Shown piece after piece: positions 26,539 to 41,443 of a DNA stretch of 64,000 nucleotides (its first letter is position 1; each line of letters opens with the position of its first letter). The stretch comes from Aphelocoma coerulescens (lineage: Eukaryota > Chordata > Aves > Passeriformes > Corvidae), in the NCBI RefSeq assembly GCF_041296385.1, contig NC_091023.1:11470924-11534923 (forward strand), written 5' to 3'. The position numbers were made by a program, and so were the translations under genes. Below the pieces are notes generated by a model. The model was not told the origin of the DNA and did no database searches. It was given only the letters and a program-made list of their open reading frames with translations.

Positions 26539-28902
26539 TCAGCATTAACCATTCTAAATAAAGCTCAGCTCTACGCAGACAAATGTAGGTGACTCCACAT
26601 GATCCTCATCAGTACCCTGGAGCTTTCTTCCATGTGAGTATGCTATTTCCCCAATAATAGATAGTGGAAAGTGACTACTAACAGAAGAAAGATTTTGTCC
26701 AAAGCTGTTCCACTCCAGCTTCAGCCCTTCTGTACAGAACTTCCCAAATACATACATGGAAAGGAGGAAGTTAGTAGAAGAAAGCAGACCTTTGCATTTT
26801 TACAGGTGCACAAGCAAAAACCTGCAATAAAGTGAAAAACAGAATTTGCATTTGGTGTGCTTATTACTACACAGTGAAAATATTTCATCATAATGAGATG
26901 AGCTTTAAACATTACTGAGAATTCCATAAGGTTATAGTCCACACAAGGGAACACTTTCAGGGACACAAAACCACTCTACAGAAATTAAGACAAACTAAAC
27001 AAACAATTCACTAGAATAACATCCTGTGACAAGGTAAACTGGTAAAAGTGAAAATAAAAGGGGGACCAAATGAAGGCCTAAACACAAAGAGAGACCAAAT
27101 TAAGACTTTGGCACAACTAAGCATAGCATCAAAATCCACCAGATTGCTGGATGATTTACTAAAAAAGTTCTAGAATAAATCTGATATGGACAATAAGGAA
27201 AGTAAATTAGTATCAGCAGGTAAAAAACCTACCATATCTATCAGCTCTGAAGAAGACCTATATAAGCTCCAAGAGGTCACCATATTGTTAAATTGTACAA
27301 GAAAGTTTGCAGTATTTGGAATGAAAAATACAGAGTCCATTTTGTGGTCTGAAGGTCTCTGTATTTTTCTTATAAAATCAAGAGATTTCCAAAGTGAAAT
27401 GTGAGCATATATTTTTCTAACACTATAGAGATACAGAAACTTTTGATGTTGATGAAAATTGCGAGAAATTTTCCAGCAGCAGATTATAAATCAAGCCTTG
27501 CAATACCAAGTTTTCAAACCTTTAGATCATAAAACAATGTTAACAGATCAGGCAGGAGACAAGGAAGAATAATCAGGGTGAGGACAGGATTTTTTTCTTA
27601 CATCTATTAATTATTTGTAGCCAGAACTATTTTATCGGAATTGACCAATAATGTGGTCTTGCAGATATTGATCACTATTGAAGTCTATTGATCCAACCCA
27701 CAATAAGCTGAGTGCAATGGAAACAGTCTGTAATTAGGAATTTAAATATGCCTGCAAAACAGATTCTTATTTCTTTCTTTCTTCATTCATCTCGAATCAT
27801 ATAAAATCTTTTATCTTCACATAGAATCCAACAGAGAACTCACCCTATAGCGATACACAATGAAAACATTAAAAAAACATCTAAAAAAGGCATAAACCCA
27901 AGGGCACCTAGAACAAACTGTGCTTTCCACATCTATACAGCACAGCAGATGACTGAGGTTTTCAGAGCAAGGCCTCTGAGCTGCACTGCTCAATTCAAGC
28001 CATTTAAGAGTACCTGAAAAAATGAGCTTCTTAAGACTGTCAGAAGCACCACAATCCACTGTGAAAAAATTAAACCACACTTGCCACACCATTAGGTGTA
28101 TTTGCATACATACATTAATGATGGGAGTCCAATTCAACTGTTCAGCTCAAATGCATCATTGCAGATAATTATTTCAAATGTTGCTAGAAAGAAGTTATTG
28201 TTACACAGCTTCAACAATAGATTATTCTAAATCTATTCCAAAACCCATACAAAAATGGAATCTCAGATTTTACTTATACTATCAATCTGCACTGAGTTTT
28301 TACAAGTGTAGAAAAATAAGAAAGCTGTTATATGGTCTAGTTAGTTGAAACAAAACAAGAAGATTAATTGCAATGCTAATAAGAGTTCTTTTGCCATCTG
28401 ATTTTCCACAAAGCATTTTTCATTTTATAGTAAAATATTGAAAACAAATTTGTTCAGAATGATGCCTCTGTGCTTCATAGGATTTTCAAGTACAATTCCC
28501 ATTCTCAGCTAATCTAGTGATAGGAGCCATTTACTTGCTCCAGGAGCACCTTTCCAGAATAAACAGAAACAGTAAAACAATTATGGAACTTTAATTACAA
28601 CTGGAAAACCTCACTGAAGGACTTAGTCCCTCAGAAACTCAATATTATCAATAAAACCAAAAATTATCGGCAGTGAAGAACTACAAAGGCTGACACCCAA
28701 CATATTCTAGAAGAATCCTCTCATTCAGCCTGGAATAAGAAGAGATGCAATCCACTCACACTTCCAAGTTGATGTAGATGACTATGCAATATGACCTCAG
28801 CAAAAAGGCATGTGATCTCCACATTAGTTATTGGCTGAAGCGGAAATGAGATCTAAAAAAGCTAACGACCTAAATACATTCTGAAAAACAGTATTACTTA
28901 AC

Positions 28903-28941
28903 AGTCATAAGTGAAAGTCATAACTGAAAGTCCTAAGTGAA
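28903..28941. repeat. 13-bp minisatellite, 3 copies
   Basis: Three head-to-tail 13-mers (AGTCATAAGTGAA and two single-base variants AGTCATAACTGAA and AGTCCTAAGTGAA). The single-base differences show that the copies have aged. Nothing in the flanks explains it. Confidence 0.75.
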
Positions 28942-31900
28942 AGCCAGGGTTAAGAAGATAGTCAAAACCAGGGAAATCTGCTAAATTTGTCAAGCACTGA
29001 GCAAGTTTTACTAAATTCTTCAGAACTACAAATGTAGACAATATTTCTAGTTCTAAGTCACTGCTGAGGTTACTGCTGCTGAGCAAAAATATTTTACCTA
29101 TGATAAGACCATAATTTGTATAATAGGAGTAAATGCAAACTAACTGGATCACTCTAGTTAGTTCTCTAGCATTCACTATGGAAATGAAAATCAGATTTGC
29201 TACCAAAAAAAAAAAAAAAGGAGAATAAATATGATTATTATATTTGGAAACTCATCAGCAGTGAAAACTATTTTTTTTCTAAATTATCTGCTTCTTGTAT
29301 ATCCCAATTCATACCTTGACGCCAAAAATTAGTTCTTAATATTTCTGTTTGTGTGAAATCCTATGGCAGATATCTAACCATGTCTGGTTTTGTATTATAG
29401 AATAATGCTGGTCTAAGAGGAAGCAAAATTCAAAAATCCATACAGATGGCTAAAAATCATTTGGGTTGCTGTATCCACATGAACAATGGTATGTAACATT
29501 GTAATAGGACCAGAGAAAGTCATAATCCTTTCATACCTGTGAGAGTGCTAAGGACACCTGGAACACTATGCAGCATCATTAATGCATTTATTCAGACCTG
29601 GAATACAGGCAGGTGCCAAAGGAAAGGCCAACAGTCAAATTCTCTGATACATTATGTGAATTCACCTAGCTGAGACACAGAACATTCAAACCAACTACCC
29701 TTTTACTTATACCTAAAGAACTGTCAGTACTGAAATGAAAATCCCACAATGCCATTGAAATGCAAGTCAAGCAAGAAAAGAAGCTATCAGACTTTTTCAG
29801 CATCTAAATCCTCTTTGTCTAAGAAGAAAATAAAAACTATTTTTGGAAGCTAACTTTATTTATGCAACTCACAGTTAAAAGACAGCAACAGAAGCTACAG
29901 AAATTACATTCCTGCAACTGCAGTGAACAGATGCCTAAGCATCAAACAAACCGGGAATCGAACAGATGTTATTCTGATAAAGGTAGAGGAAAACCAGGAA
30001 AACATACATAGAAAATATTTCAAATAGATTGCCTTCTAATGGCCGTTTGAATTATATATTCACTCCTCTAGCTAGCATCCTCAAAAGTATTCCAAACCCT
30101 GTGAAGGTCAAAGGCAAGGACAGCTTTGTGGTTCAGGAGCAGCACTGCTGTGGATGTCGGACCAGGGCCCCAGCCCAGCTCTCCCTTTCCAAACGAGCTG
30201 ATGCAGCAATGCAAACTTCCCCTGCTCAGAGCATATTTTGCACATGAAACCAAAGCTTCTGTAACAGTCCAGAGCACAGACACAACTGCTTTGTGATTAA
30301 GCCTGAATGTATTGATTTCCTCATTCTATTATGAATATCTATAGCCAATATTTCAGCTTATCTATTATACAAGCTTAAAAGTGATAAGGTTTAACTTTCG
30401 TCCTTTTTTTCCCCAGTGCTGCCTGTATTTCATGTCTTAGCCAAAGAAATGCAAACACACAACATCGTATTCCGTACTCATCTTCATCCCACTTACTTCA
30501 TAGGGTTTAAAGGGACTATGAATGATTTATTATTCTACTCATCCATAATTGCAGTAAAATGACTGCAAATTAGTTTCTGCACTGAAACATCCCTGCATCA
30601 ACTTTGCTTCCCTCTGGGTTTGACATTATTGTCTTTAGAAAGAAAGCAAATTCTTCTAAAATGAGGGATACAAGTTTTATCAGCTTAGCCTGATCAGCAA
30701 TCAACCCAACATCTTTACAATTCCCTTGAAAAACTGAAAACCTCATCTCTGTTATTTTAAAAAGACAGAGAAAAATAAACTGTGCAGATCAACAACTGGT
30801 ACTCAACAATTTTACAGTTATCTCCAAAATTAGATTAGGTAATGGCAAGGTTAACATCTAAATCAATATACCATTAAATACTCAGGAACTTTTCTCTCTA
30901 GACACCACAAGTGGTAGAAACTTCTAGCTGAACATAGGGGTTATCAGAAAATGACAGTTCATTGATTAAAATGAATTTTGGGCTGGCACCTCTGATCAGA
31001 GGAGGCCAAATCACAGATGTGTTTCTGACAGACACTTTCCCTCCCAACTGCAGCACTAATGGCTCTGCTCCAAGATCAGGGAATGCTGCCCCTTGAAGCC
31101 CTCAGCTGCAGCCCCACTCTCAAAGTCAGAGAAGAGAATTTCAAAGCCATAAGACTGCCAGGGTAACTTGAAATTCTCAAGATTTCACAGAACTTCAGCT
31201 TCACAGAACTGCCCTGCTTACTGCCAAGAAGACTGGAAGAGCCTCTGCCAGCCAGGAGCTCTCAGAGTTCAATAGCCGCTGGCAGCAAAGGCCCCACCTC
31301 CAAGTGGGATGAACTTCCACACCATAGGCAAAGAGCTTAGAAAATCTCAGAATACCGCTGGATGTAAATGTATCTTGGAAAAGAAAAATGTCCTCAGAAC
31401 TAGAAATCTGAAGTTGGAAAATGCTGCAGTACTGATTACAAAGTGAAAAGCACATACATCATGCAAAAATAACTAAGATGCTGCACTTGTGTTTGCTGTA
31501 TGTCACATACTAAGGTTTGTTAGCACAGCTGTCATTCCAGAGTATCCTTCAATTGATTAGTATCTGATTTACATTATGTTGCATGTAAACATAAAATATG
31601 GTTAAATCACTAATATGTTACACTAACAGAAAAGCCTCCACGTTCCTAAACCAAACAGAGAAGTTTGGGGCCATACCCCGGCTTGCTACACGCTACTGCC
31701 AGCAGGACTTGATAATCAGAGAGCAAACTGTAACAGATAGATCTATCATGCTGTGCTTAAGCAGGCTTTTGTGAAAAGGCAGAACCACTGTATCTATTGA
31801 TCCATCCTTTCTCACTCACCTGCAGAAAAAGCTGAAATTATATGTTTGCAGGGGAAGATGTTTAACTGGGGAGAAAGGTGTTTTGGAATCAAGTGGCACA

Positions 31901-34900
31901 GCTGACCTTGTTCCTGCATTCTTTCACCTTAGAGAATTTCTTTGGGACATTCCAAGAAACCAAAGCTCAAATCATTACTGAAATAACTACTTCTAAACTT
32001 CCATTTATTATTTTCATAGACGTAGAAATGATTATGAATTTACATCAGCTTTAAGTGGTATCATAGTCAAGTCCCAAGCAGCCCTGTAAAGATGTTCCAC
32101 ATTTTTAGAATCCCCTGTACAAGCCAGGTCCCCACACACCCTCTAAAAGATTATCAAGAATTTCTATAACATCAACTCAGTACCTTTCCATTATTTTTAA
32201 AAGGCAATAGTTAGACAAATTTTAACATTCGAGTCTATTACAATTATGTAAATTAAGTCAATTTGTCCTTCCTTCAATTAAACATGTTAATTTCCCAGAG
32301 GACTCAACACAATTTTCTTCAGTTGTCACATATGCCATCATCACACCGTACACTGTAGCCTTAAAAAGAATTAATCAAGTATCTGATCTCACAGACCCTG
32401 CCTATGTCAGTAAACCCCATGAAACCCAACTCCCTGAAATTCAAAGACATTCTCAAATGAGAAAGTTTCTCAGATCCCCATATACAGGAACAAAATCTTG
32501 GTGTTCCATAGTTGCAATAAGTGCCAGAAAACTCTCTTGCCACCAGACAGCAGAATTAGAAATCTGAACACAAAAGGCATTTAGCTCATAAACTATTATT
32601 AGACCTTTACGCAGCCTTTTTCTTCTGTTTAATGTTCAGTATGCCTGAAAAACGGCTAAATTTGCCTGAAAATTAGATTACCATATAAGTAGAAATATAC
32701 AGTCAATCAGAATTTATTAATAGACTGCTAGGTGTGTATGAAACCTGAAAAATGTGTTTTGGTTAGCCACTACAGAAATTCTTTAACTAACTTGATTTTG
32801 ATAAAGGTACTTAACAATTTGCTTAATTTCTTCAGCAGAAGAAACCATGCATCACCTTTAAAGCAAAGATATAATTGAAATTTGCATGAATTTTTACAGG
32901 CTTGCTGAATTCAAAGCACAAATCATCAAGGCTGAATAAGAAACCTAAGAATTGTCATGTGGTTCTTGGAGATAGTTACTGTCCTTATGGACAAACACAA
33001 CTAATATATATTTCAAAGGCAGATCACAGCAATGTACCAAGTCTGGAAAATTACAAAAAATTGTCCATTTATTTTCCTTAGCCATGTGATTTGATTAATA
33101 GCTGATGCCTAGAAGAATTTAACTGTCTCCTTGATGTTGGTTTTTTAAAGGATTGTCCTTGTCTCAAGATTACCTTCAGACTCTTCCTGTTTGTCTCTGT
33201 ATGAAAGTGAACAAGTAGTCCATCCCAGATTATTCAAATCTTTCCATATTTACTAATCTTTCTCGGGCTGATACCTATTTCTGCCTTCTCTATCTTGTAA
33301 ATAAAGTTACCTCAACTTGATTTCAGGGAACCAAGTACTATTTGTTCATAGAAGGGAACAACATTCTAGAACAGCTTCTGCTCTCTTGTGACATTATCTG
33401 CACATCTTTAAATTGCATGTTGAACACTCAGGCTCAGTGAAGATTATACTACATACACTCACCAAAACATATGGGTCTTCATCCCAAAGAATCAGAGTTT
33501 ATTCAGAATATGCATGGTTGACTGAAGTTATTCCTTCTCTTGTACACTTGTCAACAACAAGCTTCAGCTTTATTAGATCCAGCACAAAGGACCAGATAAG
33601 GGCTACCTAGGCTCAAAGAAGGCTTGTTGGAAAGAAAAGGAACCATATCTTGTTACTTTTTTTACAGCTATTGTTCTTACAGCTACCCCAAAGTCTTCTC
33701 AAACTGACAATACAGTTGCTGTTGCAACTAATACATGAGGTACAACAAAGTTCTCAAAATCATTAACATTCAGTGACCTTATCTCAGTAAAACAGCCCTA
33801 CTTTCACAGTCAATTTGAATTCAGTTCTTACCTTATTCAAGAGCACCTTGTTCACAAACACCATTGCTACAGAAGTCTTTGAAATACTGGTCATTGATAT
33901 ATTGCCCTGTTTCCAGTGGGAAAGAACATTATGAAACTAAATTAATCTGTAAACTGCTAGACTGAATATTTGTCAGACATAAAAATAGTCCAAGTGGTTA
34001 ATTTTTTTTCTTTAACAAGAAGGTTTTTTTCATTACAATTTAAATATATCCTGATAGGATCACTAATGTGTAATTCAGAATCTGGCATTTCAATACTATG
34101 CTTTCTTACAAAGTGCTTCTCACTCAGCATTCTTAGAGCCCTCACATGTATTCACAAATTAACCTTTTGAACACCCATGATTAAGTGAATTTACAGGGAA
34201 GAAATATAAGTAAAAAGGTTCTATGAGTTTTTGCCCAGTGTGACTCAGCAAGGCAGTGAGAATTGCAAGCACCAAATCCTGATATTCCCATTCCTACTCA
34301 CTATGTATCACTTCCAGACCTTTCTATAAAATTTACAGCTACATTTTCAGGTTTACACCAGACTATAATACTAAAAATACATTGTAATTGTCACAGCCTG
34401 TATTGTAAAGCAAATCAAGGTGAACTTGAAAAATAATATAGGGCAGTGATATGTATTGCTGAACTCAAACAGGCTCCATATGCAACACACAAATGAGCTT
34501 TTGAGTGCATGAGTGCTTCTTTGTAAGAGATTAGACACAGCCAATGGAAAAAAGAGAGTTCTCTTATCAAGAAAACATTACTTTTTCAATGTTTATTTTG
34601 ATGAGCCTTTCCCTTCTTACAAAATTTTTGGAAAATTACAACTAAATCACATTTTTAGATCTTCTTCCTAATAATACAATTACAGTTTATGTTTTGTGAA
34701 TTCATATTGACAAATGACAAGCTTCACTCCAGAGGACATTTATTTTGGAGTTTACTTTATTCCACTAACATAGAAATTGGGAAAACTATACAGAAACAAA
34801 AACTTGAATAAGACTACCTTTTTTCCTTAATAATCAATTCAAGACTTTTAATAAACAATGCTCTACAGTGTCAAATGCACGTACTAAACTGCTTTTACTT

Positions 34901-37032
34901 TCAGATTTTGACTTAAATGCCACTAAGACATTTTAATGCAGTTATCCCTACTTTTGCCCAAAAAAGCACTTTTGAAATGATACAGGTGCACTGGTAATTT
35001 GGATCCTTTCATTTGGGGATCACCATACCAGTAGGCACGTGGCTGAGCTCAGCTTACAACATCAACCAAGAGTATATTAAAAAAATTATTAATATTATTG
35101 ACGCTTTCCCTCTTATGCAGTTGTCAAGAGAACAGGTAACCTCTCAGCATACATAAAAATGGGATTTAGCATTGTACAAAAACTTTATATTTAGATTAAC
35201 CAACAAACAACAGGAATATCATTAACTGAATTTATTCAGTTCAGAAACAACATTGCAAAAAGAAAAATATTCACTATACACACACAGAGGGAAGAGTGGA
35301 ATAACTCATTTATAAATGGGAAAAAATACAACAGGGGAATGCAATTAAATTGAAAGACAGAAAATGAAAGCTAGCAAAGTTATTTTTTCCATGCAATTAA
35401 ACAGCGGGATTAATTGGAACACAAATGTAACACAAAATATCACGGGGGTTTGATATTTAACAAGAACAGAGTGAACTGTGAGAGCGCCAAAAGCACCTGC
35501 AAAACCAAAAACCAACTTGTGTTCATGGTCAAGCGGACACTGTTTTCAGCAGACCCATATCTGCCTATTAAAACAGAATTTTAATTCATCATCTTCTAAG
35601 ATTTCTAGACTCAGGATCCCATGATCAAGTGAGATCCTGCTAAATGTCACTTACAAAATTACTGATCTCAAACAAGTGCTTCTCAGAAGGGCAACATGTA
35701 CAAGATTCTGAGAGCCCCCAAAAGGAGGGCAGCAATCCTACCTCCAGTAACACTGAATCAAGTCATACAACTCCACTTGCATTGGGAACCTGCTCCACTA
35801 AAGATCATTTCCAGAGCTACATAATATACACGTGACAACATCAAGTTAGATTATTTCAAAGGAAAGTAAAACAGTGATGGTTTTTAAGCAGTATCATTGC
35901 AAAGTGATTCTCTTAGATCAAAGAGCATAAACTGAAATAAAATACATCATATGAAAAGCTGAAGCGTCTTAGCATAGCACATCTACTATTACTCAGTTAC
36001 TTTACACCTGATCCAGCTTTTTGCAATCATTAATCACAAAAAATTACTGAAAACCCACACAGGAAACTTTCATTTATATATCAGAATTTTTCAGTACCAA
36101 ATAGTTTGCACTATGTAATGACCTGACTAGCCTTTAAAAAGAACAACTTTTAACAAATTTAAAGAGAGCATTTTGAGATACTGGAAAAGATGATACAAAG
36201 ATTCCCAAAGGTCAGTGTGTAAATGCTACCCAAACAACAATAACCTCTTATATAACTGAGACAGTTTGGGTTATTACATTATTCCAGTTTTATTCTACAG
36301 ATATTTACGACAAATTTTTCTAGATCCCATGGAAAAATCACAGCACAGTTCTTTATTCACTGCTTAGAAAACTGCTGAATAGTCTCTTCCTCACGTATTT
36401 TCACATGATATGCTTCCAGGCAAGATGCTAATTTGAAAAGCTTAAATTTTTGACTAGAAATACATTTCTACTACACTAAGAGGAAACAGATGTTATAACA
36501 GCTAAAATAAATTGGGTGGAGAAACTAGTTTTCACATTAATTTATTCTCTGCTATTTGAAACCACACATTGCCACAATGCAGAACTTCATCAGCTCCACT
36601 GCAACCCTGGAGATCAGAGTTCATAAGGTACCTGAACAACACTGCACTTGCAGACCACAAGAACTCACAGAAAACAAATTACACCAATAATTTCCATGTG
36701 ACACACAATTGTAAATTGAAAAAAAACCTCAATAATGACTGAAATGTGAATATAGTCATTTGTGACTAAAGGAGATGCAAACTCAGTGTCCCGAAATTCA
36801 TACAAAATATTTTTCAGATATCTAACAGTAATATTGCCATCTTGGGAGTCCTACTTGCACAGCACAAAGTTTGTCAGCATCCAGGTATAGTCTAAGACTT
36901 GACAGAAAACAGACATATATAACAACAGGGAAATAATTCAAATGCCCAGCAAAGGGAAGGCAGGAACAGGACAAGAGTAAAAGGCAAATGCAAAATCCAA
37001 TGGGGGAAAAAAAATACAGGGGTGTGTATATA

Positions 37033-37395
37033 CAGAATGGTTTAGACTGGAAGGAACCTGAGGGAGTTCTCCGCTCCTACCCCTGCTCAGGCCAAGGTGC
37101 TTGGGGTTTTGGCCACTCAAGCCCAGAATCTCCAAGGATGAAGGTCCTACAACTGTTCTAAATGCCTATTCCAGGTTTGACCACCATCATTGCAAGGAAT
37201 TTTTTTCCTTAGTTTTAACTGGGACTTCGCCTACTATAACGTGTGTGTCCCCTCTCCTTTCACTGATCACATCTGGGAAAAATTCTTCTCCATGTTCTCT
37301 ATGATCACCCATTAGGTGGCTGAGAATGGCACTTGGATCCCCCTTAGTCACCTCCAAAGAAAACAAACTGAACCCTCACAGCCTCTTCTTACACA
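37033..37395 (-). mobile_element. Old CR1 LINE 3' end
   Basis: Read on the plus strand, it follows the reverse complement of the CR1 3' region in order: an AGAATGGTTTAGACTGGAAGG start, a TTCCAGGTTTGACCACCATC segment and an AAGGAATTTTTTTCCTTAG segment, then a diverged block ending near CAGCCTCTTCTTAC. The divergence is clearly greater than in the CR1 copy at 47.8 kb, pointing to an older subfamily or an older insertion. It is 5'-truncated like most CR1 copies. Open frames over it are remnants or chance. Confidence 0.8.
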
Positions 37396-40300
37396 TAGGA
37401 TATTCATCAGTGCAAATATTTAAATTCTGCATCTTGAAAGTACTGCAAGAGTGAGCAGAGCTAGTCAGCAGGAAACCACATGGTATCTCAAAACTCAGGC
37501 TAAACTACATCTAAATAAAAGAAAATTCAAGGGCATCTGCTAACTCTACATTTTACTGTTATTAAAGGCAAAAGAGCAAACAGAATGGTCACATCACAAA
37601 ACATCTGAATCACAATAGTCACATAATCTAAGTATATACCCCTCATTAATGAGTACAGAATGGGAAAAATAGCATTTTAAATGTACTAGCGAATTCATTA
37701 TGAATTTAAGGATAGACCTTTCAGAAGGGATGTCAGCACTTAATAGAAAACAGAATCACGTGAGGAATTAATCAGGATACTGACACCAAGGTGATTTAGC
37801 AGTTAGATTAAAGGATGTCCTTCTACACAGCATTGTCCAGTGCAACCTGAAATAACCTGGCCAATGAAATTCATACTGCTCACGCTGAAGTATTAGACCA
37901 GTGAGTCAAGAAACAGCAATCCTTCTTCCTGCAGCTGTTTGCTAACTCTGGATTTCTGCATTCAGCATTAACCACCACATTACTAGAAGTCTATTGAGAC
38001 CAAAAATAAATTCAAAGAAAAAAGAAGCGAAAACCCAACACAAGATGAAAATACAAAAGCAGGGGTTAAAGGACAAAACCCCCCTGAAATCACTGCAGTA
38101 AAGTCTACAAATGTTCAAATACTATGATCAAAGACAAGAATAAATTCAGCTGGCATTTAAAGGTACAGGGAGGGAATGAAGACCGATCAGGCAAAAATTC
38201 AGGAGGACAAATAAAAAATAACTTTGAAAATTATGAACATAATTCTAAGAACAAAAATTTAAATATAATCTACTGTCCAGTTTTTATAATATCAGTTCCT
38301 TCCTTAACTTTTTTAAACTCAGGCTACATCCTTCTAGAATTCCATTTTTAATAAGATGTCCACAATTACATCTAAAAAATATTTTCTGTTCTAGGTGTGG
38401 AAATACAATAATTAGAGTAAAAAAACAAATCCTCCCCAAGACCAAAGAGATCTCTTTGCTACTAAAAGAATAACTGGAACACTAACTCAAAAATGCATTG
38501 CACCAGTGGCTACCACATCACGCTCAGAAGTGGAACATTCAGTCATCACTAATCAGACTGGATAGAAGAGAACTGCTGCAAAGTCAGAGTGCTGCTTCAG
38601 TATGCTTGGACACTTTGTTTTCTAGTTTCGATTACTGACACAACCTGTAAAATAACTAAAAACATACTAAAAAGCAGCAAAGTAAAAGAACAAGAGAAAA
38701 TTATCAACCAAAAGAGAGGGAAAAAAATTAAAAAAAAAAACAAGACAAGCAACTAAAACAAAGCATGTATGACAGTATTTTAAAATACATTAATAATTTA
38801 GTATTTCTTCATGTGATAGCCTTTTAATGAAATTAGCACTAGCATGGGATCAAATAAACATCATGCAATTCAATGCAATTAGCTAAGTTCCAATTCTGTA
38901 TCTTTAAGCAAATTACCAAGTTGATCATGAAGTTTTTTCATTTCCCAGCTAGTTATTTTGTACCTTATGTCTCTAAAATTATTTCATGAGGCACTAACAT
39001 GAATTAATTTTTGCATACAACTTTCCTGGTAAAGAAAAGCTATTTTATTGGATTCTACACATCATTAAAAATAACAGAGTAGTCATTACTTTAGTCATTA
39101 GAAATGAAAATTGCTTTTAAAAGTAAAACAAATAAAAAATGTAGGGATTATGAAGTTAATGGAACTTTACTATCTCGTCATTTCACTTTATTTCATCAAA
39201 TTCTCTCAGTGTAAACCTGAGAAATGGCCAATTTCAAATTCCCACAGAAAAAAGACAGTTGAATTCACTATAATTTTGTACAATTAAATAAATTTGTAAA
39301 GTTTGTATACAATCTCTGTCAAGAGAAGAGGGAAAAAATTCACAACTATGAAAAAAAATGGAGGTAAATTAGAGCAATGTCCCACAATGGGGGACCAGAC
39401 AATCCATAACAAAACAAGCCTGAACTTTGCAAAGCAAAGTATATTCAAACTATAAAAAATGTGAGATATCTACAAATGCATAATTCATAGAATGGATGTA
39501 CTAGAAGGACCTGTAATTTCTATGGTTAAATAAATAATGAGATACTAAAGCAATTATAACATGAAATCATGGAATTGGTTTGCCTAAGTAAAATATGCCA
39601 CTTGGTGATAGGAAAGCTCTGGACTTTTAGAAGTAACCCATGTGTATGTGATGTCAGCTTTATTCTTTTCCCATGCCAGCACCAGCATCCACAGATGCCA
39701 TCAACACCAGTTACAGTAAAATCTTCAGGGGTAAAATTGATGTGTGATCTCCAGGTTTGACTCTCAGCAATCTTTCTACATTATCAACTTCACCATGCCC
39801 AGCTGACTCACAGGCACATTGACAACATTATGTCTTCATTCTAAAATCTCAACACATCTGAGCAGAATCATTAAAATGTTGTCTTCACTACAAGAAGTGA
39901 CATGAAAGTAATTCTTTTTAGGGAAGTGGGAGTTCCCAAAGAACTCCAGCTCAACCATAAATTCCAAAAATCCAAATTTACTTTCCATGATCTGAGTATT
40001 TAAAGACAATAATTCCTATTCTTTCTTCCTCTCCTGGCATTTCCCTCTATAATCCAACTGTTCAGTAACAACTTCAGCATTAAGACAAAAACCCATATTT
40101 AGATATACTCCAGTGATAGCTATTGGCTAAATCAGGCTTTCTCATAACCTGTAGAGGTACATGAAAAAAATCCCTACAGTTATTTTTAAATCATTACAGT
40201 TATTTATTGTCACTGAATTAGAAAACATAATCTTTCTTTGTAGAAGTTTAAGTCATTAGGCATCTGTTAAGCTCTGAGGTATCTGAATGACAGAGCAACA

Positions 40301-41410
40301 CAGGAAGGAATGCATTTGTACAATTATTCCCTATTTTCATAAAATAAGCAAAACCTCAAAAATGGGTGTACTGTGTTTATATTACACCTTTAAGAAACCC
40401 TGCCTGGTCTCCAGTTAAAGTTACATTTCAAAACCATATAAACTTTTCAGAACTACCTTGTGTCCACACTTTAACTGCTGACATGATAGCTGGAAGTGGC
40501 ACTCATTTCATTATCAGTATTCCTTGCAAGGGTCATTACTCAGTATTTTATAAAAAAGAAACAAAACATGTAACACCATAAGCCTCCTGTTACTAGGTAA
40601 TAAAATGCATAACAGCTATGAAAACATTGCCTACATCTTTTATTACAAAAACAATTAAACCCAGATCCCCAAGCACAACACTTCACAGAAGGTGTGATGG
40701 CAGCAAGTGTTACATTTTACTAGGTCTTCAAAAGGGTCATTAATCTTTCAGTCATGGATCTCAGACACTTAAGTCTAACAGCAACGTGCAGAAGCAAACA
40801 CACAGCGCTCTCTTTCTCTCTTTGTAGAGATAGAAACATAGTAAACTCCTAAGACAAGATCTAAAATTAGACAAAGAGAAATCTATTTAATCCACTTTCA
40901 TCTCTCTGATTTTACAGAATCTCATTAGTGTAAATATTTTCACTTTCATTGTTACATTGAACCAGCTGAGGCATTTGACGGCAAGCAGAGAATTCTGTGC
41001 ATAGCGCTCCTACTTTACAATGATTCTTACACTCGACTACATATTAAGTCTTCAGTAAACGTATTATCCCTTTCATCTATTCAGCAGTATAGTTCAGATA
41101 CTACATGACAAAGGAAAGAGAAAGTAAAGCCTAAAAAACAGACTGAAATTACTTGAAGTCATTTGCTTCTATGTCAAAAGCACTTACAAGCAAGAGCACT
41201 GACAAAGCAATGGTCGTCAATCCACAGAGCCTTTTGTACACCACAGTCACAGAAAGTACCCAGGCATATACACATGCAGGAAACAAACCTCTGTGTACCT
41301 GCACCTGCTTTTCCTTATCTGGAGATAGAGAAAATTGAGTGCTTGTGAATTTCTTAACATGATAACAAAGATTGCCATCCTTAGTACTAGAGACAAAAAA
41401 AACCCTCTTA

Positions 41411-41443
41411 CTATTTCACGTTACTATTACTATTTCACGTTAC
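41411..41443. repeat. 19-bp tandem repeat, 1.7 copies
   Basis: CTATTTCACGTTACTATTA is followed directly by CTATTTCACGTTAC. It lies about 0.3 kb outside the edge of the CpG island. Probably slippage. Confidence 0.7.
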
